Shown: positions 8,939 to 20,090 of the stretch, piece by piece
How positions within the stretch are numbered: position 1 is the first letter of the stretch
How the letters are laid out: each line of letters starts with the position of its first letter
Assembly: GCA_052387955.1 (NCBI GenBank)
Contig: JBQTIQ010000005.1
Coordinates: 1 to 55,798 of the forward strand
Direction: 5' to 3'
DNA from: JBQTIQ01 sp052387955
GTDB lineage: Bacteria; Actinomycetota; Acidimicrobiia; Acidimicrobiales; JACDCH01
DNA length: 55,798 nucleotides
Translations under genes and position numbers: made by a program
Notes under the pieces: generated by a model
The model's input: only the letters and a program-made list of their open reading frames with translations
The model's database searches: none
What the model was told of the DNA's origin: nothing

Positions 8939-8989
8939 TCCCTGTGTGCACACGGGGCCGCGAGAGGGGAACCCGATGGACGCGGAGCA

Positions 8990-9217
8990 GTGGAGCGCCG
9001 GTCGTTCTCACACCGACCAGGACATGGGCTCGAACTCGAGGCCATCGACCTCGCCGTCCAGCTGGAATGGGCTGAGGCGCAGGGCCGGACCAGGGACACC
9101 GACGCATTGAATACCCGCCTGGCGGCGGTACTGGACGAGTTCGCGATCGCGGCCCAACGATCGCAGCCGGCGACCGGGCTACGGGTCCACGCTCCCCGCG
9201 CCGGCGAAGCCGCCTGA
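8990..9217 (+). CDS. Small protein of unknown function, possibly frameshifted
   Basis: 75 aa from GTG8990. The part from about residue 14 is helical, acidic and protein-like (LELEAIDLAVQLEWAEAQG, then LNTRLAAVLDEF). A better start exists in another frame: ATG8976 preceded by GAGAGGGG, reading MDAEQWSAGRSHTDQD. A one-base shift near 9029 would join that N-terminus to this C-terminus. Either the gene carries a frameshift or the longer frame starts at 8990. I do not recognise the family. Confidence 0.4.
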   Translation: MERRSFSHRPGHGLELEAIDLAVQLEWAEAQGRTRDTDALNTRLAAVLDEFAIAAQRSQPATGLRVHAPRAGEAA

Positions 9218-9230
9218 ACCGAGCGGCCGC

Positions 9231-9305
9231 CTGCTGCGGGCGTCGCTTCGCTCCTGCCTCCCGTAATCTGTCGCCGGCGGCTTGGCGGCCACGACGGCGT
9301 TGCTT
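9231..9305. repeat. Right arm of imperfect inverted repeat flanking the GT2 gene
   Basis: Inverted copy of 8096-8170. The first 26 bases (core GTCGCTTCGCTCC) differ from the other arm at one position, and the outer part is more diverged. It lies in the 178-bp non-coding gap before the ThDP enzyme gene. Confidence 0.6.
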
Positions 9306-9395
9306 GTTGGTCTGGTCGGGGCGGAATGACGGCGGCCCGGCGTCGTCGGCGATGATGGTCGGCGGACAACCAACCATCCAGCGTGTGGAGAACCG

Positions 9396-11042
9396 ATGAC
9401 TACCCAGAGGCGCAAGGGACCCAACGGCGGTGACCTGGCGGCGTCCGCGTTGCGGGCGCTCGGCGTCGAACAAGTCTTCCTGATCGCCAGCGAGCACAAC
9501 CTGCCGATGGTCGAGGCCTTCGACCGGGCCGGCATGGAGCTGGTGCTGTTCCGCCACGAACAGAACGCAGTGCACGCGGCCGACGCCTTCTCCCGGTGCT
9601 CGGGCAAGCTCGGCGTGGCCCTGGCCAGCACCGGCCCGGGGACTGCCAACACCATGGGTGGGCTCCTCGAAGCCTCGATGGCGTCGTCACGGGTGCTGCT
9701 GCTCACCGCCCAAGTGCCGTCGCACCTAATCGGCCAAGGCAAGGGCGCCCTGCACGAGGCCGCTGGCCAGACCGCCATGTTGCGTACCGTGGCCCGGCGG
9801 GTCGAGACCGTGCGCCGGCCGGGCGACATCGGCGACGTCATCATGTCGGTAGCCCACGACATCCTCAGCGGGCGCCCCCAGCCCGGGGCGGTCGAGATCC
9901 CGATCGACTACCAGTACGCCTCGGTCGGCCCGTTGCCCGAGTTCCAGCCCGCCGCGATCGCGCTCGACGTCCCGTCGCTCGAGGAGATCATGGAAGTCGG
10001 CGACGTGCTCGCGGGCACAGAGCGGCTGTTGATGTGGGGCGGCGGTGGTGTGGTGCGAGCAGGCGCCTCCGAGGCGTTCACCCGTCTGGCCGAGCGGTTG
10101 CAGGCGCCGGTGCTGACCACCGCCGGCGGCCGGGGAGCCATCAGCGAGGACCACCCGCTGAGCATGGGCACCTCGCCCGACCTGCCCGAGGTGGCGGCCC
10201 TCATCGAGTCGGCCGACTACATCCTGGTGGTGGGGAGCACCCTCGACTACCGGGCCGTGCGGCACTGGAACACGCAGCTCCCCCTGCTCCTCCAGATCGA
10301 CGTCGACCCCGCCGCCATCGGCCGCCACTTCCCGGTCGAGATGGCCATGGTGGGCGACGCCAAGGCGACCTGCGAAGCGCTGTTGGCCCGGATCGAGGAG
10401 ATGGTGGTCGACGTACCGCCGCCTCGGAAGTGGTTCCGGGACGAAGCCATCGAGGTCCGGGCCCAGGCCGAGGCCCGGCTCCGGGAGGAGTGCGGCCCCG
10501 ACCATGCCGCCATCCTCGACCAGTTCACGGCTCAGCTCCCGGCGGGGGCGGTCGTGGTCAAGGACTCGACGGTGCCCGCCTACGCCTGGGGCGAACGGCT
10601 GCTCCCGGTGCGTGAGCCCGGCACCAGCCTGCGCTCGGTGTCACGGGCGATCGGCGTCGGCTTGCCCTTCGGGCTCGGGGCGGCGATGGCCAGCGGTGCC
10701 CCGGTGGTGGTGATCGCCGGCGACGGCGGTGCCATGACCAGCATCCAGGAGCTGGTGGTGGCCGTACAGCACGCCATGCCGGTGATCCTGTGCGTCTTCA
10801 ACGACGGCGGCTACGGCATCCTCCGCACCCGGATGAACGCCAACCTCGGCCGGGCCGTGGGCGTGGACCTCCAAACCCCCGACTTCGTCAGGCTCGCCGA
10901 AGCCATGGGCGCCGCCGGCGAGAAGATCATGTCGCCCGAACAGGCCGGCGACGCCCTGGCCCGCGCCCTGAAGGCGTCCGGCCCGACCGTGCTCGAGTTC
11001 GACATGGCCGCCCTCGCCCCGATCACCTTCGTCCTGCCTTAG
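9396..11042 (+). CDS. Thiamine-diphosphate enzyme, acetolactate-synthase-like
   Basis: 548 aa with the three-domain plan of the acetolactate synthase/benzoylformate decarboxylase family. The N-terminal PYR domain has the catalytic Glu55 in FRHEQNAVHAADAF and the STGPGTANTM loop. The middle domain spans about 190-330. The C-terminal PP domain carries the ThDP/Mg motif from AGDGG (about 441) to FNDGGYG (about 471). Family members decarboxylate a 2-oxo acid. No small regulatory subunit gene is adjacent, so a catabolic or specialised role is more likely than branched-chain amino-acid synthesis. ATG9396 is preceded by GGAGAACCG. Confidence 0.88.
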   Translation: MTTQRRKGPNGGDLAASALRALGVEQVFLIASEHNLPMVEAFDRAGMELVLFRHEQNAVHAADAFSRCSGKLGVALASTGPGTANTMGGLLEASMASSRVLLLTAQVPSHLIGQGKGALHEAAGQTAMLRTVARRVETVRRPGDIGDVIMSVAHDILSGRPQPGAVEIPIDYQYASVGPLPEFQPAAIALDVPSLEEIMEVGDVLAGTERLLMWGGGGVVRAGASEAFTRLAERLQAPVLTTAGGRGAISEDHPLSMGTSPDLPEVAALIESADYILVVGSTLDYRAVRHWNTQLPLLLQIDVDPAAIGRHFPVEMAMVGDAKATCEALLARIEEMVVDVPPPRKWFRDEAIEVRAQAEARLREECGPDHAAILDQFTAQLPAGAVVVKDSTVPAYAWGERLLPVREPGTSLRSVSRAIGVGLPFGLGAAMASGAPVVVIAGDGGAMTSIQELVVAVQHAMPVILCVFNDGGYGILRTRMNANLGRAVGVDLQTPDFVRLAEAMGAAGEKIMSPEQAGDALARALKASGPTVLEFDMAALAPITFVLP

Positions 11043-11184
11043 GGCCCCTGGACGAGGCCCAACCGTGTTCGCCGGCCCCGGGACCGGCCGCCTATCATCG
11101 GCGGGCTCCGTCCCGGGCCGGGCGCACGTTCGGACACGGGCCCGAAGCCACACATACGGTGCCGCTCGCCGGCGCCGGCAGCCT

Positions 11185-11257
11185 GGCCCCATCGTCTAGC
11201 GGCCTAGGACACCACCCTCTCAAGGTGGAGACACGGGTTCGAACCCCGTTGGGGCTG
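11185..11257 (+). tRNA. tRNA-Glu (anticodon CTC)
   Basis: The 73-nt cloverleaf can be drawn in full. The acceptor stem is GGCCCCA with TGGGGCT (one G-T pair) and the D-arm starts GTCTAGCGG. The anticodon stem CCACC/GGTGG encloses loop CTCTCAA (anticodon CTC, reading GAG). The T-arm is ACGGG-TTCGAAC-CCCGT and the discriminator base is G. CCA is not encoded. The six-gene defence operon starts about 200 bp downstream in the same direction. Confidence 0.95.
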
Positions 11258-11454
11258 CCGAGCGAATGTGCAGGTCACGGCTAGTTTTGTTGGTAAGAGG
11301 GACGGTCGGCGGACCACCTGGAGTGCACAAGCGTGCCCTATCTCTGTCGCGCGTGCGCTGAGACCAGCACCAAGTAGGTGGGCGAAAGGGGACTTGGAGA
11401 TCCGAAGCCGTAGGGGCTCCGGCCTCGTCACAGGGCGCCTGTACGGTGATTCGG

Positions 11455-14966
<3,512 letters not shown>

Positions 14967-14970
<4 letters not shown>

Positions 14971-17633
14971 CCAAGCTCGTCGAAGTCGCCCTGCCGCTCG
15001 AGGAGATCAGCCTCGCCTGTCGCCGCGACAAAGACCGTAAGACCGGGACGATCAAGAACGTCCACAAGTGGTTCGCCCCCATGCCGACGCCGGCGTGGCG
15101 AGCCCTCCTGTTCGCCAGCCTCGTCGACGACCCCGGCGACGAGGCCGGCCGGGCCGCGCTCCTGGAGGTGGTCAAGGAGCTCGTCCCCGACCACGGAGGC
15201 GCTCCCTCGGACGCGGTGCTGGCCAAGGCCAACGCACTCATACGGGAGGCGACCGGCGGCGACCTGCCCACGGTGTACGACCCCTTCTGCGGCGGAGGCT
15301 CCACGCTCGTGGAGGCACAGCGCCTAGGCCTTCCCGCGGCCGGCAGCGACCTCAACCCGGTGCCCGTGCTCATCACCCGGGTGCTCACCGAACTGGTACC
15401 GAAGATGTCCGGCCGGGCTGCCTTGGTCGGCGACCCGACCATGCTCAAGGGCGTCGCCGGCGGCCCTCTCGATGGCTTTCTTGCGGACTGTCGGCACTAC
15501 GCCGAGCGCGTTCGGGACGAGGTGTGGAGGGAGATCGGCCACCTTTACCCGCCCGCCCCCGGTGGCGGCACGGTCATCGCCTGGCTCTGGGCCCGAACCG
15601 TCACCTGCCCCAACCCGGTGTGCGGAGCGGTGGCTCCGCTGGTCAGTTCCTTCTGGCTCTCCAAGAAAAAGGGCGCCGAGACCTGGATCGACCCTGTGCC
15701 GCAGGGCCCCGGCCAGCCGGTCCGCTTCGACGTACGCACCGGCTCGGGCGGGCCCGATGAAGCCGGCACCGTCGCCAGGACAAGCGTCCGCTGCCTGACT
15801 TGCCATGAGGCCATGCCCCTGAACCACGTTCGCCAGGAGAGCCAGGAGGGGCGCGGCGGCGTGCAGCTCATGGCGGCGGTTGTTGACCGCCCAACCGGCC
15901 GGGCGTATCTCGAGCCTGCTCAAGCGGACCAGACGGCACCAGAGGTAGCCCGCCCCGACTCCGCTCTGGACGTCGAACTCACTGGCAAGGCAACTATCAA
16001 CATCGGCCTCTATGGCTTCAAGACGCAAGCAGACCTGTACACCCATCGGCAGCTCGCTGCGCTTGGGGCGTTCGCAGACACTGTCGCCAAAGTCGCCGAC
16101 TGGGTACGCGCCGACGGCGGGAACGATGCGCAAGCGGCAGCCATCACCTCCGTCCTGGGCATTTGCGTCAGCAAGCTAGCCATGAGCTCCTCGACCCAGG
16201 TCCGATGGAGGCTTCGATCCGTCGCAAGCAAGGCTGAGCCAGCGTTCAGCCGACACGCCCTCCCGATGGTGTGGGATTTCGCCGAGACCAACCCATTTGG
16301 TGGTTCGGTCGGAGGCTGGCTTGCCCAACTTGAGTCGCTGAGCTCCGGCCTCGGGGCGCTTCCGATCGCCGAGCCGGCAAGGGTTATGCAGTCCGACGCC
16401 CGTGTCGGTGGCTCGCTAGTTGGCACCCCCTTCCTGCTGGCCACCGATCCTCCGTACTTCGGACAGATTGGCTATGCCGATCTGTCCGACTACTTCTACC
16501 TTTGGCTACGTCGAGCGCTGGGCGCTGTTCATCGGGACCTCTTTGCGACCATCGCCACACCGAAGGCCAACGAGCTCATTGCGGCGCCCCACCGCCACGG
16601 CGGCAAGGCAGCCGCCACGAAGTACTTCGTCGAGGGCTTCACGGAGGTGTTCGGCAATCTTCGCGGCGGAGCTCGGGCGGACCTTCCCATGCTCGTTGTG
16701 TACGCACACCGTCAGGAAGAGTCGTCCGACGACGGGCTCAGCTCCACGGCTTGGGACGCGATGCTTTCGGCCATCCTCGCGGCCGGGTTGCGAATCGTCG
16801 GCACGTGGCCGATCCATGCAACCGGGTCGAGCCGCCAGATCGGGCAGGGGAACAACGCCTTGGCGTCCTACGTCGTGCTGGTGTGCCGGCCCCAAGAGCA
16901 AGGGGCCAAGGTCGTCGACCTGCCGACATTCCGGTCGATTCTGCGGGCGGAACTGCCTCGGGCCATCCGCAAGCTGCAGGAGGGGGCCATCTCGTCGATC
17001 GACCTCGGTCAGGCGACCTTGGGGCCGGGCATGGCCATCTTCTCCCGCTACGGCCGGGTGCTCGACCCCGTCACCGGCCAGGGCATGACGGTGCGTTCTG
17101 CGCTCGAGGTGATCGCTCAGGTGCAGGGCGAGGTGCTCGACGAGTTCGTAGGCGATCTCGATACGTGGACCCGGTGGGCCATGGCCTGGTACCGCGACAA
17201 CGGCTTCACCGACGGCACCTTCGACTCGGCCGAGAAGCTGTGCAAGACGACCAATACATCTCTCGACGGCCTCGTCCGAGCCGGCATCGTCCGTTCAAGG
17301 GGCGGGATTGTCACGCTCATCAACCGGGACGGCCTGGACCCGGACTGGACCGTCGAGGGCGACGACCGCTTCACGGTGTGGGAGCTCGTCCACCACCTCG
17401 TGGCCCGCCTGACCGGCGGCGGAGGCGAGCAGGCCGCCGCCGACCTGCTCCGCCTCGGCCGGGCCCACGCGGACGAGGCGAAGAACCTGGGCTACTGGCT
17501 GTCGCTGGCGGCTGCCGCCAAAGGTCGGGCCAAGGACGCCCTCGACTTCGATGCCCTCGTCACGTCGTGGCCCGAGATCGCCCGACTGGCCGAGAAGGCC
17601 CCCGTTGTGGCGCCGCCCACGCTCGTACCATGA
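14967..17633 (+). CDS. DUF1156 DNA methyltransferase with zinc-ribbon (COG1743-like)
   Basis: 888 aa. It begins with the DUF1156 segment (KNVHKWFAPMPTPAWRALL, about 31-49). SAM motif I is DPFCGGGS (105-112), and the catalytic motif DPPYF (494-498) indicates an amino-methylating (N6-adenine or N4-cytosine) enzyme. Between them are CPNPVC (about 214) and CLTC (about 275), a split zinc ribbon. The family pairs with SNF2 helicases and DUF499 ATPases in predicted defence systems and is close to DISARM class 1 DrmMI; the likely role is self-marking of host DNA. Roughly 15.85-16.85 kb is visibly less GC-rich than either end. The start lies in the helicase stop, and the stop overlaps the ATPase start. 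Confidence 0.9.
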
Positions 17634-18946
17634 ACGCCGCCATGGACACCTCATACGTCGAGGAGCTGCGTCTCAGCGCCTACAAGAGCTTCCGCGACGC
17701 GGCGCTCCCGCTCGATGAGCTCACCCTCGTCGTCGGCCGCAACGGCAGCGGCAAGTCCAACGCGCTCGAGGGACTGTGGACGCTGGCCCGGCTGGCCCAC
17801 GGCGACGACCTCCGCGATGCGCTCGACGGTAGTCGTGACGCATCCGCGGTGCGAGGCGGTGCCGCCGGCTGCGCGCCGTTCGGAAGCAACGCCTTCCGCT
17901 TGGGCTGCACCGTGCGGACGGGTGGCACGGGGGTGGCGCTTGACTTGCGTGTCCAGACGGAGCCGCGCTTGCAGATCACCGAGGAGCGCCTCGCGGTCGA
18001 CGGCCATCGCGTCCTGTGGACCGACGACCCCGACCCCGACTCCAGCGACATCACTGTCCGCTGGGACAACCAGAAGCAGGGCCCGGCGCCGAAGATCACC
18101 TTTCGCGCCAGTCAACTCCTGATCAGCCAGGTGCTGTCGAGGGTCCCCGCAACCGAGGCGGGCCAGCGGATCCACCTTGCCGCCGCCCAGGTGCGATCGG
18201 CGCTGCGGCAGGTGTTCGTCCTCGACCCGGTGCCGCACCTCATGCGTCAGTACGTCCCCAGCGCCGACACGCTGCTGCGGCGCGACGCCGAGAACCTGTC
18301 GGCGGCGGTAGCCAGCCTCATCGACCTCCCGGCGAGCAAGGACCACCTCCGGATGGCCATGGCCGCCCTCAACGAGCAGGACGTGGCCGACATCCAGATG
18401 GTGAAGTCGGAGCTCGGCGACGTCATGCTCACTCTGGTGGAGCGGACCGGCGGTGGCCTCCACCCGGTGTCAGCGCGCGTGATGAGCGACGGGTCGCTGC
18501 GCTTCCTGGCAATCCTCGTGGCGCTTATGCAGTCGCCGACCATCGACACCGCTCCCGAACTGCTGGCCGCCGAGGACGCTGCCGGGCAGACCACGGTCGT
18601 GATCGAGGAGCTGGAGAACGGTCTCCACGCCTCCCAGGCCGTCCATCTCCTCGCGCTGGTCCGCGAGCAGGTGGCCGCCCGGCGCGTGCGGATGCTGGCC
18701 ACCGGGCACAGCCCGGCCCTGCTCGACGGGCTCACCGGCGATGAGCACGGGAGTGTGGTGGTCTGCCAACGCGGCCCCGAAGGTCTCAGCACCTTGACGC
18801 GTCTCGTTGACCTGCCCAACTACCTGAGCGTCGCCACGATGGGCGGCCTCGGCAACGCCGCCAAGGCCGACAAGCTCCGGGTCGGTAGCAGACCGTCCTC
18901 GTCGGCCGCGGTCGCGGCCCTCGAAGCGATCCTGGGTTCGGCATGA
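17630..18946 (+). CDS. AAA-family (SMC/OLD-like) ATPase
   Basis: 438 aa starting at ATG17630 inside the methyltransferase stop (ATGA). The N-terminus has LSAYKSFRDAALPLDELT, then Walker A GRNGSGKSN (36-44). SARVMSDGSLRFLAIL is the signature region and VVIEELENGLH (about 321-331) is an ABC-type Walker B with catalytic Glu. A His switch follows in LATGHSPALLDG. This is the AAA_21/OLD-like class, which often partners a small nuclease in anti-phage modules. Here the partner is the PIN protein, whose ATG lies in this gene's stop codon. No TOPRIM nuclease is fused. Confidence 0.88.
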   Translation: MNAAMDTSYVEELRLSAYKSFRDAALPLDELTLVVGRNGSGKSNALEGLWTLARLAHGDDLRDALDGSRDASAVRGGAAGCAPFGSNAFRLGCTVRTGGTGVALDLRVQTEPRLQITEERLAVDGHRVLWTDDPDPDSSDITVRWDNQKQGPAPKITFRASQLLISQVLSRVPATEAGQRIHLAAAQVRSALRQVFVLDPVPHLMRQYVPSADTLLRRDAENLSAAVASLIDLPASKDHLRMAMAALNEQDVADIQMVKSELGDVMLTLVERTGGGLHPVSARVMSDGSLRFLAILVALMQSPTIDTAPELLAAEDAAGQTTVVIEELENGLHASQAVHLLALVREQVAARRVRMLATGHSPALLDGLTGDEHGSVVVCQRGPEGLSTLTRLVDLPNYLSVATMGGLGNAAKADKLRVGSRPSSSAAVAALEAILGSA

Positions 18947-19413
18947 GGGTCACCTTCATCGACACCTCGGTGTTGTGCGAGCTCCTCGACGTGCCCGGCA
19001 AGAGCGCGTCCGGGGACGCGCAGCGGGCCGAGCTCGGGGCTCGCCTTGCCGCCGGCGAGCGGTTCGTCATCCCCATCACCGCCGTGGTGGAGACCGGGAA
19101 CCACATCGCCCAGGCCAAGACCGGCGACCGGCGCGCCGCCGCCCGTCGGTTGATCGAGGTCTTGCTGGAAGCCGTGCGGGGCGGCGGGCGGTTCGAACTG
19201 CACCAGGTGGCATGGGACGAGGCCTTCCTGGTGGCGCTCGCCGGGGGTGACTCCACCGACCAGACGTTCATCGACCTGGCCGGCAACGGCCTCATGGGTG
19301 GCGGCGACGTTGCCATTCTGGTGGAGCGGGACCGGTTCGTGGCTACCTCCGGGTACCAGCGCCACGACGTCGGCATCTGGACCCTGGAAGCCGTGCTCGG
19401 GGCCTACGCCTGA
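18943..19413 (+). CDS. PIN-domain nuclease-like protein
   Basis: 156 aa. It begins FIDTSVLCELL with Asp7. The second acid is Glu50 (ITAVVETGNHI), and further acids are Asp122 and Asp130 (GGGDVAILVERD). This is the acidic quartet that binds Mg/Mn in PIN RNases. Free PIN toxins normally have an antitoxin; none is encoded here. Instead the gene overlaps the AAA ATPase upstream (ATGA) and the RNA-ligase-like gene downstream (TGATG). The likely role is a nuclease controlled by the ATPase; substrate unknown, with tRNA or other RNA the most common PIN targets. Confidence 0.8.
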   Translation: MRVTFIDTSVLCELLDVPGKSASGDAQRAELGARLAAGERFVIPITAVVETGNHIAQAKTGDRRAAARRLIEVLLEAVRGGGRFELHQVAWDEAFLVALAGGDSTDQTFIDLAGNGLMGGGDVAILVERDRFVATSGYQRHDVGIWTLEAVLGAYA

Positions 19414-20090
19414 TGGAGGCGCCGCCCGCCTACCCGCGAGTCGCCCACCTGGTGGCGGGACGCGGCACGGCCGACGACATCGAGGCCGACCGGGCATCGA
19501 TCGACGCACTCCTCGCCGGGGAGGTCGTCATCGAGGAGAAGCTCGACGGCGCCAACGTCGTCGTCTGGCCCAACGGCCCTCGCCTCGACTGTGCCCTGCG
19601 GTCAGGCCCCGGCGCCACCGACCGCGCCGGGCAGCTCGGCCCATTACGAGCGTGGGTCGCCGAGCACGGCGACGCCCTGCGTGGACTTCTGGGTGGCGAC
19701 ACCGCCCTGTACGGCGAGTGGCTGCTGCTCACCCACTCTGTTGCCTACGACCGGCTGCCCGCCTACCTGGTAGCCCTCGATCTCTGGTCACCGACCGACG
19801 GCTTTGTCCTGGTCGAAGCACGCAACGCTCGGTGCGCCGCGGCCGGCATCGCCACGCCGCCTGAGCGCTGGCGGGGTCGAGCATCATCGGGCGCCGAGAT
19901 CGAGGCCCGACTCGGCCCCTCCGCCTACGGCAGCGGGTTGGCCGAGGGGATCGTGGTGCGGGCCATCGACGGCCGTCCACCTCGGCTCGCCAAGCTGCTG
20001 GGAGCCGGCTTCGACCGCATCGACGACGACGAGTGGCGCCGCGGACGCCCTCGCAACCGCCTCGCCGTGGGAGCCACATCATGGCGGTGA
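19413..20090 (+). CDS. RNA-ligase-like nucleotidyltransferase
   Basis: 225 aa carrying the covalent nucleotidyltransferase motifs in order. Motif I is EEKLDGAN with Lys43 as the AMP acceptor. Motif III is LYGEW (99-103) and motif IIIa is YLVALDLW (118-125). Motif IV is EGIVVR (about 179-184) and motif V is RLAKLL with Lys194. This fits the RNA_ligase (Rnl2/DraRnl) family reduced to its catalytic domain. Expected chemistry is ATP-dependent sealing of RNA nicks. It overlaps the PIN gene by one base and the DUF499 gene by ten, so it belongs to the same operon. Alternatives are an RNA end sensor or an adenylating enzyme without ligation. Confidence 0.8.
   Translation: MEAPPAYPRVAHLVAGRGTADDIEADRASIDALLAGEVVIEEKLDGANVVVWPNGPRLDCALRSGPGATDRAGQLGPLRAWVAEHGDALRGLLGGDTALYGEWLLLTHSVAYDRLPAYLVALDLWSPTDGFVLVEARNARCAAAGIATPPERWRGRASSGAEIEARLGPSAYGSGLAEGIVVRAIDGRPPRLAKLLGAGFDRIDDDEWRRGRPRNRLAVGATSWR

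Noticed and set aside
11092..11098. TATCAT upstream of tRNA-Glu as a -10 box.
   Set aside because: No acceptable -35 element lies 16-19 bp upstream, and the distance to the tRNA is about 90 bp. Too weak to annotate.
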